Source: JAOUEA01 sp963810915 (GTDB lineage Bacteria > Actinomycetota > UBA4738 > HRBIN12). Taken from it: a stretch of 64,000 nucleotides of DNA. Location of the stretch: the NCBI GenBank assembly GCA_963810915.1, contig CAWEPH010000002.1, forward strand, positions 234,671-298,670. Direction: 5' to 3'. Positions within the stretch are counted from its first letter, which is position 1; each line of letters begins with the position of its first letter. A program made the position numbers and the translations under genes. The notes under the pieces are model-generated. The model was given only the letters and a program-made list of their open reading frames with translations, did not search any database and was not told the DNA's origin. Below, in pieces: positions 24,677 to 34,582 of this stretch.

Positions 24677-25963
24677 ATGGGCGTCGACGTGGTCGTGCTC
24701 GGCGGCGGCATGGCGGGGTTGATCGCCGCACGCGACCTGGGCGAGCGAGGCCTCGCCGTGACACTGCTCGAGGCCCGCGATCGGCTGGGCGGCCGTACGT
24801 GGACGCGTCCGCTGGCCGGCACCGACATCATGGTCGAGATGGGCGGCACGTGGTTCAGTCGCGTGCTCCAGCCCGGGATCGCGGCGGAGATCGAGCGGTA
24901 CGGCCTCGCCGTCACCGAGGCGAACACGTTCGATCGGATCGTGTTCGCCGGCACGGCCGAGCGCCGGGAGGGGACGAGCGTCGCGGAGACGTTCGGACCC
25001 CTGTTCGACCCGGCCCGCCCCGCGCTCGACGCGGCGATCGCCGACGTGCTTCGGGCGTGGGAGGCCGGTCCCTCGATCCCCGCGGAACTCGACGTGGCAG
25101 CCGCGGACTGGATCGGCTGGCTCGACGTCCCCGATGTGAGCCGTGAGGCGCTCCTGTCGTGGGTGGCTCTGATGGGCGGAGGCGATCCGGGCGCGATGTC
25201 GGTGCTGATGCTCACGTCGGACCTCGCCCTCACCGGGTTCGACGTGGAGTCCACGATGGAAGAGCTCGGCGAGTCCTTCACCCATGGGACCGCCTCCCTG
25301 GTCGACGCCGTGACCGACGAAGTGCGCGGCACGATCCGACTGGGGGCGACCGTGGCGTCGGTGACCCAGACGCCCGACGATGTGGTCGTCACCCTGGCCG
25401 ACGGGTCCACGATCGATGCCCGCGCGGTCGTGGTGGCCCTCCCTCTGAACTGCCTCGGCGACGTGTCGTTCGATCCCCCGCTCGGCGGCGCGCTCGCGCG
25501 GGCGACCGCGCAAGGGCACGTGGGGCGATCCACCAAGGTGCTCGCGGTGACGGAAGGCTTCGGCGCCACCACCCTCGGCACGATGTGGGGGCACCCCTTG
25601 CAGGCCGCGATGGGGATGCGCTCTCTCGAGGCGGGCGCCCTCGTGGTGGGGTTCGATGCGCTCGGGACCCTCCGGGATCCGCACGATCCGCGCGAGATCG
25701 AGGACGCCGTCCACGTCATCGAACCGCGGGCACGGGTCCTCGCGTGCGACAGCCACGACTGGAACGCGGATCCCTTCTCGAAGGGCACGTGGCTCTCCTG
25801 GCCGCCGGGCTGGGGAACCATCGCGGGCGCCCTCGCTCGGCCGCAGGGCCGGCTCGCGTTCGCCGGATCGGACACCTCGGTCGACGGGGCCGGTTACATC
25901 GAGGGAGCCATCACCTCGGGCGCCGCGGCCGCCGGCGAGGCGGCCCGCATGCTCGGGCGCTGA
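24677..25963 (+). CDS. Flavin-containing monoamine oxidase family protein
   Basis: A 428-residue FAD amine oxidase. The N-terminal FAD motif is VVVLGGGMAGLIAARDLGERG. It is followed by the amine-oxidase fingerprint LLEARDRLGGRTWT and a C-terminal FAD-closing segment AFAGSDTSVDGAGYIEGAITSG. No signal peptide is present, so it is cytoplasmic and would release H2O2, ammonia or an amine, and an aldehyde. It is a distant relative of the exported paralogue at 28361-30037. Substrate unknown; polyamines or aromatic amines are typical for the family. Confidence 0.85.
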   Translation: MGVDVVVLGGGMAGLIAARDLGERGLAVTLLEARDRLGGRTWTRPLAGTDIMVEMGGTWFSRVLQPGIAAEIERYGLAVTEANTFDRIVFAGTAERREGTSVAETFGPLFDPARPALDAAIADVLRAWEAGPSIPAELDVAAADWIGWLDVPDVSREALLSWVALMGGGDPGAMSVLMLTSDLALTGFDVESTMEELGESFTHGTASLVDAVTDEVRGTIRLGATVASVTQTPDDVVVTLADGSTIDARAVVVALPLNCLGDVSFDPPLGGALARATAQGHVGRSTKVLAVTEGFGATTLGTMWGHPLQAAMGMRSLEAGALVVGFDALGTLRDPHDPREIEDAVHVIEPRARVLACDSHDWNADPFSKGTWLSWPPGWGTIAGALARPQGRLAFAGSDTSVDGAGYIEGAITSGAAAAGEAARMLGR

Positions 25964-25975
25964 CGCGAGGGACGA

Positions 25976-27133
25976 TCAGCCGAGGGGCTCGCGCCCCATC
26001 TTCAGGCGCCATTCCTCGTTGAACCAGTAGAGGAACCGATCCTGGCGCGGATAGACACCCCGGGTGAAGGCCCGCGAGCTCACACCCGTCTGCGCGCGCG
26101 CACAGACGTCCCAGTCCTGCTTACTGATCAGGTCCCAGAACTCCACCACCGGCTCGGGCTTGAAGTCCGGACCCGCGATCGTCTCCGGCCGGAAGAGGAA
26201 CTCGCTCACGACCGTCGTGTGGTTCGGGCCTTTCGGATAACCGATGTAGTACATCACGCAGTCCGGGTGCAGGTTCAGCATCAGGTTGGGGAACTCGTAG
26301 CTGCCGTAGTACATCGTGTAGTCCTCGGGCAGCAGGTCCGGGAGCTTGGGGAGCTCGCTCGTCCCGGTCTTCGTGAAGCTCGTGGCGCCCTCGACCATCC
26401 AGTTGCCGTCGTCGCGGGTCTCCTCGTCCCAGACCTCGCCGAAGCGGAAGAGCGGTACGACCTGGACGAGCTCGGGGTGCACTTGCGGGCAATGCAGGCA
26501 CTCGTTGTAGTTCTCCACCACGATCTTCCAGTTGGCGGCGACCTCGTACACGAGGCGCACACCCACGGTGAGCTCGTCCATCTTGAAGCGCTCGAACGCC
26601 GTGATCGACTCCGCGCCGTCGGTGAGCGCCTCCATCAACGGCCGCGGTGTCCCCTGGGTCATGTTCAGGAAGAGGAAGCCCGCGTAGTGGTCCACCGCGA
26701 TGCCGTAGAGGGGGTGCGCGGAACGGTCGAAGTGCTCGTCTTCCCTGACGTTCGGCGATCCGATCAACTGGCCGTTGAGGTCGAACGTCCACGCGTGGTA
26801 CGGGCAGACGAAGGCTTTCCGCACGCTCGCCGTGCCCTCGATGTCGTCCACGAACTTCGTGCCCCGGTGGCTGCAGACGTTGTAGAAGGCGCGCAGCTCC
26901 CCGCCGTCGTTCCGCGTGATGAACACGGACTCGCCGGCGATGTCGCGCACGATGTAGTCACCGGGGTTCGCGACCTCCTCGGTGCGGCCGACGCAGATCC
27001 AGTCGCCCCACCAGATCCGTTCCTTCTCCTGCTCCCAGACCTCGAGGCTGGCGTAGTCGGCGCTGCCGAGCGTCGGGCGCGGCTCCCAATCGACCTCGTC
27101 GTTGCGGATCTTGGTGTCTTCGGCCTGGCTCAT
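25976..27133 (-). CDS. Rieske oxygenase alpha subunit, quaternary-ammonium type (GbcA/CntA-like)
   Basis: A 385-residue Rieske non-heme iron oxygenase. The 2Fe-2S site is C87-x-H89 and C110-x2-H113 (CSHRG, CPYHAW). The iron site is E211-x2-H214-x4-H219 in YNECLHCPQVHPEL. Glutamate at the bridging position, rather than the usual aspartate, matches carnitine monooxygenase CntA and relatives acting on betaines. Such enzymes demethylate glycine betaine to dimethylglycine plus formaldehyde, or hydroxylate choline or carnitine. No ferredoxin-reductase partner lies beside it. It is divergent from an Lrp regulator across four phased dyads, so control by amino acids is likely. The exact substrate is inferred. 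Confidence 0.82.
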   Translation of the reverse strand: MSQAEDTKIRNDEVDWEPRPTLGSADYASLEVWEQEKERIWWGDWICVGRTEEVANPGDYIVRDIAGESVFITRNDGGELRAFYNVCSHRGTKFVDDIEGTASVRKAFVCPYHAWTFDLNGQLIGSPNVREDEHFDRSAHPLYGIAVDHYAGFLFLNMTQGTPRPLMEALTDGAESITAFERFKMDELTVGVRLVYEVAANWKIVVENYNECLHCPQVHPELVQVVPLFRFGEVWDEETRDDGNWMVEGATSFTKTGTSELPKLPDLLPEDYTMYYGSYEFPNLMLNLHPDCVMYYIGYPKGPNHTTVVSEFLFRPETIAGPDFKPEPVVEFWDLISKQDWDVCARAQTGVSSRAFTRGVYPRQDRFLYWFNEEWRLKMGREPLG

Positions 27134-27156
27134 GGCGGGCGAACCTCCGGGGTCGG

Positions 27157-27265
27157 TGCGGATACCGTCAAGGATATGCCGCCGGGACCGGTCTCGGATA
27201 CCGAGGAGCGGGGGTGCCCGGTGCGGATATCGCAGCGAAGGCGCGCTCGTTCTGCGAGAATCGCA
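27157..27265. promoter_or_regulatory. Four phased dyads, likely Lrp/AsnC binding array
   Basis: Four similar dyads sit in the 137-base divergent gap: CGG-ata-CCG centred at 27163, CTCGG-ata-CCGAG at 27199, TGCG-gatat-CGCA at 27228 and TGCGA-gaa-TCGCA at 27259. Centre-to-centre distances are 36, 29 and 31 bases, about three helical turns, as expected for DNA wrapped on an Lrp-type octamer. The last ends 5 bases before the Lrp ATG and would block its own transcription. Confidence 0.6.
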
Positions 27266-27270
27266 CCGCC

Positions 27271-27750
27271 ATGGCGGGAACCGGCATCGACGACCTCGAC
27301 CTCCAGATCATCGACGCCCTCGCCGAGGACGGCCGCCGGCCCTTCACCGCGGTGGCCAAAGACCTCGGCGTGGCGGAGGCCACCGTGCGCGCGCGCGTCG
27401 CGCGTCTGCAGCGCATGGACGCCATCCGGTTCGTCACCGACACGAAGCCCCACCAGCTCGGACTCCTCTTCGCGTACCTGGGGGTGAAGGTGAGCGGCCC
27501 CAACGTGGCGCGCGCGATCGAGGCCATCTGCGCGATCCCCGAGGCGGTGTACGTGATCGAGTGCACCGGCAACTTCGACGTGCTCGTGGAGGTGGTGGCC
27601 AAGGACGGCGACGACCTCCTGCGCCTGATGCACGAGGACATCCGGAGGGTCCCCGGGGTCTCCGAGGTGGATTCATTCGTGGGTCTGCGCATCGCGAAGG
27701 GGACGTTCCGCTACGCCGATATGGGCCGCGCCGCGGAGGTGCGGCCTTGA
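27271..27750 (+). CDS. Lrp/AsnC-family transcriptional regulator
   Basis: A 159-residue regulator with an N-terminal HTH (about residues 8-50, LAEDGRRPFTAVAKDLGVAE then TVRARVARLQ) and a C-terminal RAM ligand domain (about 65-145, with the GNFDVLVEVVAKDGDDLL segment). I chose ATG 27271 because upstream residues are not family-like and the fourth dyad abuts this start. It is divergent from the Rieske gene and overlaps the acetyltransferase that follows. An amino acid such as glycine or an N-methylated glycine could be the effector (inference). Confidence 0.88.
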   Translation: MAGTGIDDLDLQIIDALAEDGRRPFTAVAKDLGVAEATVRARVARLQRMDAIRFVTDTKPHQLGLLFAYLGVKVSGPNVARAIEAICAIPEAVYVIECTGNFDVLVEVVAKDGDDLLRLMHEDIRRVPGVSEVDSFVGLRIAKGTFRYADMGRAAEVRP

Positions 27751-28340
27751 GGTCTTACACCGTGCCGATCACGCGCGCGACACCCGACCGCCTGTCCGAC
27801 CTCGCCGGGGTCCTGGGGCGGGCGTTCTTCGCGGATCCAATGATCCAGTGGCCCTTGCACGACGAGGGCACGGCGGCGTCCATCAAGGCGATGTTCCGCA
27901 TCCTCTACGAGAGCCCCATCACGAAGGGGATCGTCTGGGAGGCGGGTGAGGCGGAGGGCGTCGCGGTGTGGGTTCCTCCCGGGGAGGCGGGGGAGATCCT
28001 CGACGCCCACGAGGGGCGCGACCGATACGCCTCGCTGGTGCCAGACGGCGGCGCGCGATACGAGGCGATGTGGGCGTGGCTCGAAGAGAAGGTGCCCGAG
28101 GAACCTTTGTGGTACCTGGACGCGATCGCCGTGGACCCTCCCTGCCAGCGCGCCGGGGTGGGATCGGCACTCGTGCGCCACGGCCTGGCGCTCGCCGAGG
28201 ACGACGGGGTCGGGGCGTTCCTCGAGACATCGCAACCGACGAACGTCGGCTTCTACGAGCGTTTCGGGTTCCGCGTCGTGGACGAGGGCGACGCGCCCAC
28301 CGGCGGTCCCCACATCTGGTTCATGCGCCGCGACGTATGA
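27747..28340 (+). CDS. GNAT-family N-acetyltransferase
   Basis: A 197-residue acetyl-CoA-dependent transferase. The acetyl-CoA loop is QRAGVGSALVRHGL in the C-terminal half, preceded by the WYLDAIAVDP strand. TTG 27747 overlaps the Lrp stop and has GGAGG 7 bases upstream, so it is translationally coupled to the regulator; GTG 27762 is a weaker alternative. The C-terminal GGPHIWFMRRD is identical to that of the paralogue at 35671-36258. The acetyl acceptor is unknown. Confidence 0.82.
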   Translation: MRSYTVPITRATPDRLSDLAGVLGRAFFADPMIQWPLHDEGTAASIKAMFRILYESPITKGIVWEAGEAEGVAVWVPPGEAGEILDAHEGRDRYASLVPDGGARYEAMWAWLEEKVPEEPLWYLDAIAVDPPCQRAGVGSALVRHGLALAEDDGVGAFLETSQPTNVGFYERFGFRVVDEGDAPTGGPHIWFMRRDV

Positions 28341-28360
28341 CCCTCGGAGGGACGGGACCG

Positions 28361-30037
28361 ATGCACGCAGGACGGAAGTCGCCGCTCGCGCGCGCGTACA
28401 AGGAACACGCGGATGCGCAGCGCCGCCGAGCCCCGGGCACGACTCCCCTCGACTTCGAGACCTTCCTCGCCGGGTTCCAGCAACCGACTGTGAGCCGCCG
28501 CGACGTGCTGCGCGCCGGGGGGATCCTCGGCGCGGGCGTGGCGCTCGCCGCCTGCACCCCGTCGTCCCCTCGCTCCGTGCCATCGCCCGCGTCGCCGGCG
28601 GGCGTCCTGCCCACCACACCGCGCCTCGTCGTGGTGGGCGCCGGTCTCGCGGGCATCACCGCCGCTTACCGGCTCTCACGAGCAGGGCTTCCCGTGCGGG
28701 TGTACGAGGCGCGGGATCGCGTGGGTGGCCGCTGCTGGACCTCGCGGGGCTGGGCCGAAGGACAGACCGCCGAGCACGGCGGCGAGTTCATCGACACGCG
28801 CCACGTGCACATCCGAGCGCTCGCCCGTGAGCTCGACCTCAGCCTCGACGATCTGTGGAAGGGGTATGTCGCGGGCGCGAGCTACCCACGCATCGTCGCG
28901 GGGAGCGACCTCACCGTCCACGAGACCAAGCCGGTGATGGCCCGCATCAACGCGGCGGCCGCAGAGGAGGCTCGGAGGATCGGATTGATGGACCGCGCGG
29001 GCACGGTGGACATGCGCGCCATCTCCTACGGCACCGCCACAGCCGCGGCCCAGGCGCTCGACCAACGTTCGATGAGCGAGTGGCTCGAGGCCCACGTCCC
29101 GGGCGTGATGGGCTCCCGCGTCGGCACGTGGCTCGACGAGGTGATGGCGGGCTGGTACGGGCTGAACCTGGACGCCCTCTCCGCGCTCAACTGGATGGAC
29201 TACTCGGTGATCCCGGCACCGGGTGCCGACGAGCGCTGGCACGTCCGCGGCGGCAACGACCAGATCATCGGCCGAGCAGCGGAGACGCTCCCCCCGGGCA
29301 CGATCCACCTGAACGCGCCGCTGCGCGCGCTCGTGCGACGCAGCGACGCGGCGTACGAGCTGACGTTCGACGGCGACGGCGCGCCGGTGATGGCCGACCT
29401 GGTGATCCTCACGCTCCCCATGTCCACCCTGCGGCAGGTGGACCTCTCCCGGGCCGGCTTCGGCGCGCAGAAGATGGCAGCGATCGCCGATCTCGCGATG
29501 GGCTACGACGTCAAGCTCTTGCTGCAATACGCGACGCGACCCGCGGACATGGGCAACTGGAGCGGCGGTCTGGAATACACCGATCCCGACCTCGTCACCT
29601 GGGAGAGCTCGGTCGCCGAGGCCGGGAAGGCGGGGCTCATCACCGTGTACGCGGGTGGGCGCACCGGCGCGAGCTGGGCCGCCCCGGAATCGCACGGCCC
29701 CGCCCCGGGGCCGCTCGTCGACGACATCCTCGGCCGGATCGAAGAGGGCGTGCCCGGCTCGCGGGCGCACTTCAACGGGCGGTCGTGGGCGGACCTGTGG
29801 ACGCGCGACCCCTGGACGAACGGAGCGTATGCGGCCTTCGCGCCCGGCCAGTACACGCGATTCTGGGGCGGAACCGCGCAGCCCGACGGCAACGTGCACT
29901 TCGCCGGGGAGGCCACCTCCACCTACAGCCAGGGCTACCTGAACGGGGGCGTGGAGAGCGGCGACCGGGCGGCGGTCGAGGTGATGCGGAAGGTGGGCGT
30001 GCGCGTGCCGCCGTCGCTGGCGAACCTCCCTCACTGA
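28361..30037 (+). CDS. Tat-exported lipoprotein flavin amine oxidase
   Basis: A 558-residue amine oxidase with an unusual exported N-terminus. A cytoplasmic lead of about 44 residues precedes a twin-arginine motif (SRRDVLRAGG, RR 46-47) and a lipobox LAAC with C65. The mature part has the FAD motif LVVVGAGLAGITAAYRLSRAG, EARDRVGGRCWT and the C-terminal AGEATSTYSQGYLNGGVESG. It would oxidise an amine outside the membrane with a flavin folded before export. I chose ATG 28361, with GGAGG 10 bases upstream; ATG 28337 overlapping the acetyltransferase stop is also possible. Substrate unknown. Confidence 0.82.
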   Translation: MHAGRKSPLARAYKEHADAQRRRAPGTTPLDFETFLAGFQQPTVSRRDVLRAGGILGAGVALAACTPSSPRSVPSPASPAGVLPTTPRLVVVGAGLAGITAAYRLSRAGLPVRVYEARDRVGGRCWTSRGWAEGQTAEHGGEFIDTRHVHIRALARELDLSLDDLWKGYVAGASYPRIVAGSDLTVHETKPVMARINAAAAEEARRIGLMDRAGTVDMRAISYGTATAAAQALDQRSMSEWLEAHVPGVMGSRVGTWLDEVMAGWYGLNLDALSALNWMDYSVIPAPGADERWHVRGGNDQIIGRAAETLPPGTIHLNAPLRALVRRSDAAYELTFDGDGAPVMADLVILTLPMSTLRQVDLSRAGFGAQKMAAIADLAMGYDVKLLLQYATRPADMGNWSGGLEYTDPDLVTWESSVAEAGKAGLITVYAGGRTGASWAAPESHGPAPGPLVDDILGRIEEGVPGSRAHFNGRSWADLWTRDPWTNGAYAAFAPGQYTRFWGGTAQPDGNVHFAGEATSTYSQGYLNGGVESGDRAAVEVMRKVGVRVPPSLANLPH

Positions 30038-30046
30038 GCGGGCGGC

Positions 30047-30480
30047 TTAGACCTCGCTATCGAAGTGCGCACGCAGCTGCGACTCGTGCTCCTCGTAGTG
30101 CTCGATCGTCTCCCAGACGAAGACCTCGTCGGCCTTGGGACCCTCGGGCGCCGACGCCCATGCCGCGAGGAGCGCGTCGCGCGTGCGCACGACCTCGCCC
30201 TCGACCTCGGCGAGGGTGCGCGTGCGCCCCTGCGCGAGCGCGGAGGCGTTGCGCTCGTCGGTTCCCTCGCTCTCCCCATCAGGGGCGTCCGTGCGGATCC
30301 GGTCGAGTTGGGCCGGCAGATCTGACCACCAGAAGGCGATGTGCCAGAGCACGTCCTTCACCGACCACCCGTCGGAGAGCACGGGCTCCTCGCGTTGGTC
30401 GGCCGGCACCGCGTCGACCAACCGATAGAAGGCCGCCCACGCCTCCGCCTCGCGCGTCGTGAGATCGTCGCGCGCGCTCG

Positions 30481-30484
<4 letters not shown>
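30047..30484 (-). CDS. DinB-superfamily / mycothiol-dependent-type protein
   Basis: A 145-residue four-helix protein of the DinB fold. The segment DGWSVKDVLWHIAFWW supplies the first histidine, and the HYEEHESQLRAHF end supplies the others of the typical three-histidine metal site. Such proteins are often thiol-dependent transferases (mycothiol or bacillithiol), which would suit an actinobacterium. ATG 30484 overlaps the mmsA stop, so it is the second gene of that unit. Biochemical role unknown. Confidence 0.72.
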
Positions 30485-31983
<1,499 letters not shown>

Positions 31984-32078
31984 TCCCCAGCGGCGGGCCG
32001 GCAGGTCCGCGCTCGATCGTCCTCCGCGCGCCGGCTCGGTCGCTCGGGGCCGCCGTACGCAGTCCCGATGGTACCGGA

Positions 32079-32106
32079 GGCCCGGCGGGACCCGTTCCGC
32101 CGGGCC
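32079..32106. promoter_or_regulatory. Perfect 10-bp-arm palindrome between divergent mmsA and gnd promoters
   Basis: GGCCCGGCGG, an 8-base centre and CCGCCGGGCC form a perfect inverted repeat. On the left a minus-strand -10-like TACCAT (32068-32073) faces mmsA; on the right TAGGTT (32112-32117) faces gnd. The dyad therefore covers the -35 region of both promoters and is a strong candidate for a shared operator. A hairpin in RNA is less likely, since it lies upstream of both predicted starts. Confidence 0.55.
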
Positions 32107-32111
32107 CGTGC

Positions 32112-32117
32112 TAGGTT
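32112..32117 (+). promoter_or_regulatory. Candidate -10 box TAGGTT for gnd-zwf
   Basis: TAGGTT lies 39 bases before GTG 32157, leaving a short leader that carries a GGAAGGAG ribosome-binding site at about 32141-32148. The palindrome at 32079-32106 ends 5 bases upstream. Confidence 0.4.
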
Positions 32118-32156
32118 CCCTCCCGGGGCGGAGCCCGCCGCGGAAGGAGCCATCAG

Positions 32157-33188
32157 GTGCAGCTCGGCATGATCGGCCTCGGACGGATGGGTGCGAACAT
32201 GGTGCGTCGGCTCACGCGCGCCGGCCACGACTGCGTCGCACACGACGTCTCGCCGGAGGCCGTCGCCGTCGTCGTGGCCGAGGGCATCACCGGGACCGCC
32301 ACCATCGAGGAGCTCGTGGCGAGGCTGGATCCGCCACGCAACGTCTGGATGATGGTGCCCGCGGGCGCGGTCGACGCGACGATCGAGACGGTCGCGCCGC
32401 TCCTCTCGCCGGGTGACACGCTGATCGACGGCGGCAATTCCCACTACGTCGACGACCTCCGCCGCTCGGCCGAGCTGGCGGACGCCGGGATCCGCTACCT
32501 GGACGTGGGCGTGAGCGGGGGGATCTGGGGGCTGGAGCGCGGTTACGCGCTCATGATCGGAGGCGACCCGGACGCGGTGGAGCGGCTCGACCCGGTCTTC
32601 GCCTTGCTCGCGCCGGGGGTCGAGGCGGCGCCACGCACGCCAGGACGAACCGGCGAGCCCAGCCGCGCCGAGCAGGGGTACCTCTATTGCGGCCCGAGCG
32701 GGGCCGGGCACTTCGTGAAGATGGTGCACAACGGGATCGAATACGGCCTGATGGCTGCCTATGCCGAGGGCTTGAACGTCCTGAAACACGCCGACGCCGG
32801 CGCGGTGGGTCGGCCGGTGGATGCGGAGACCACCCCCCTGCGCGATCCCGAGCGCTATCGCTACGCGTTCCCGCTGGACGACGTCGCCGAGGTCTGGCGA
32901 CGGGGGAGCGTCGTGGCGTCCTGGCTCCTCGACCTCACGGCCGCGGCGCTGCACGACGAACCCGATCTCGGCGCCTTCGAGGGACCTGTATCCGACTCCG
33001 GCGAGGGTCGATGGATGGCGATCGCCGCGATCGAGTCCACGGCGCCCACGCCCGTGCTCACCGCGGCGCTCTTCGAGCGCTTCGCGAGTCGGGGCGAGGA
33101 CGACTTCGCAGACAGGGTGCTCTCGGCGATGCGGGCGCGGTTCGGAGGGCACGTGGAGGGCGGCGGCGGCCCCACGGGGCACCCGTGA
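32157..33188 (+). CDS. gnd: 6-phosphogluconate dehydrogenase, decarboxylating (short GndA/YqeC type)
   Basis: A 343-residue oxidoreductase that converts 6-phosphogluconate to ribulose 5-phosphate and CO2. MQLGMIGLGRMGANMVRRL is the dinucleotide motif and GPSGAGHFVKMVHNGIEYG the substrate site with its catalytic lysine. The length fits the short, often NAD-preferring subgroup rather than the 470-residue form. The GTG start is backed by GGAAGGAG. Its stop overlaps the zwf start. With zwf and the convergent pgl gene it gives all three oxidative pentose-phosphate enzymes in one place. Confidence 0.92.
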   Translation: MQLGMIGLGRMGANMVRRLTRAGHDCVAHDVSPEAVAVVVAEGITGTATIEELVARLDPPRNVWMMVPAGAVDATIETVAPLLSPGDTLIDGGNSHYVDDLRRSAELADAGIRYLDVGVSGGIWGLERGYALMIGGDPDAVERLDPVFALLAPGVEAAPRTPGRTGEPSRAEQGYLYCGPSGAGHFVKMVHNGIEYGLMAAYAEGLNVLKHADAGAVGRPVDAETTPLRDPERYRYAFPLDDVAEVWRRGSVVASWLLDLTAAALHDEPDLGAFEGPVSDSGEGRWMAIAAIESTAPTPVLTAALFERFASRGEDDFADRVLSAMRARFGGHVEGGGGPTGHP

Positions 33189-34582
33189 GCGATCGCGAGG
33201 CGCGCTCCGACGCCCTGGTGCTCTTCGGGGTCACCGGGGACCTCGCGTTCCAGAAGGTGATCCCGGCGCTCCAGGCGATGGTGCGCCGGGGAAACCTCGA
33301 GGTGCCGGTGGTGGGCGTCGCGCGATCTGGCTGGAACAAGGATCGCCTCGTGGAGCGGATGCGGACCAGCCTCGAGGAGCACGGGGGCGTCGACGACGCT
33401 GCGTTCACCGAGCTCGTGGCCCGTCTGCGCTACGTGGACGGCGACTACACCGACCACGCGACGTTCGGCCGTCTGCGCGATGCGCTCGGGGACGCGCGGC
33501 ACCCGCTCCACTACCTCGCGATCCCCCCGTCGTTGTTCGAGACCGTGGTCCAGCACCTCGATGCGGTCGGGTGTGCGACCGGCGCGCGGGTCGTGGTCGA
33601 GAAACCGTTCGGCCGCGACCTGCGATCGGCCCAGGAACTGAATCGCGTGATCCGCCAGGTCTTCCCGGAGGACGCGATCTTCCGCATCGACCATTTCCTG
33701 GGCAAGGAGCCGGTGCAGAACCTCGCGTACTTCCGCTTCGCCAACACGTTCCTGGAGCCGTTCTGGAACCGGAACTACGTGCAGTCCGTGCAGATCACGA
33801 TGGCCGAGAAGTTCGGGCTGCGCAGGCGCGGCCGCTTCTACGAGCAGGTGGGGGCTATCCGCGACGTCGTTCAGAACCACCTGCTGCAGGTCCTCGCACT
33901 CGTCGCGATGGATCCGCCCGCCGGCGACGACCGCGACGTATTCCTGAACGAGCGCGTTCGCTTGCTGAAGTCGATCCGCCCCCTCACGCCCGACGATGTC
34001 GTGCGCGGCCAATTCAATGGCTACCGCGCACTCGATGGCGTCGATCCGCACAGCGACGTCGAGACCTTCGTGGCCCTGCGGGTGCACGTCGACAGCTGGC
34101 GGTGGGCCGAGGTGCCCTTCTACATCCGCGCGGGCAAACGCCTGCCCGTCACCGCCACCGAGGTCCTGGTCGAGCTCCAGCGTCCACCCCGCGACGTGTT
34201 CGGCGAAGGCGAGCGAGGGCACCCGAACCACGTGATCTTCCGGCTGGGCCCGGACGTGAGCATCACGCTCGGCGCCCGCACGAAGCAACCGGGCGACCGC
34301 ATGGTCGGCGAGGACGTGGAGCTGATGGCACACCACCAGCCCGCCGAGGTGATGGCGCCGTACGAACGGCTCCTCACCGACGCCATGGATGGCGACCCCG
34401 AGCTCTTCTCCCGCCAGGACATCGTGGAGACCTCATGGCGGATCGTGGATCCCATCCTCGACGACGCCACCCCGCTCGCGCATTACGCGCAGGGCTCATG
34501 GGGACCGGAGGAGGCCGAGATCCTGATCAAGGGTGACGGGGGATGGCACGATCCCGACCGGCGCGGCGGGGACGAGCCCTAG
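33185..34582 (+). CDS. zwf: Glucose-6-phosphate dehydrogenase
   Basis: A 465-residue enzyme for the first step of the oxidative pentose phosphate branch. The nucleotide site is LFGVTGDLAFQK (usual GASGDLA). The catalytic segment is RIDHFLGKEPVQN with H170 and K174; Y of the common RIDHYLGKE is F here. GTG 33185 overlaps the gnd stop (GTGA). The last four bases, CTAG, are shared with the stop codon of pgl on the other strand. No opcA allosteric partner is adjacent. Sugar-phosphate binding residues appear intact, so activity is expected. Confidence 0.93.
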   Translation: MSDREARSDALVLFGVTGDLAFQKVIPALQAMVRRGNLEVPVVGVARSGWNKDRLVERMRTSLEEHGGVDDAAFTELVARLRYVDGDYTDHATFGRLRDALGDARHPLHYLAIPPSLFETVVQHLDAVGCATGARVVVEKPFGRDLRSAQELNRVIRQVFPEDAIFRIDHFLGKEPVQNLAYFRFANTFLEPFWNRNYVQSVQITMAEKFGLRRRGRFYEQVGAIRDVVQNHLLQVLALVAMDPPAGDDRDVFLNERVRLLKSIRPLTPDDVVRGQFNGYRALDGVDPHSDVETFVALRVHVDSWRWAEVPFYIRAGKRLPVTATEVLVELQRPPRDVFGEGERGHPNHVIFRLGPDVSITLGARTKQPGDRMVGEDVELMAHHQPAEVMAPYERLLTDAMDGDPELFSRQDIVETSWRIVDPILDDATPLAHYAQGSWGPEEAEILIKGDGGWHDPDRRGGDEP

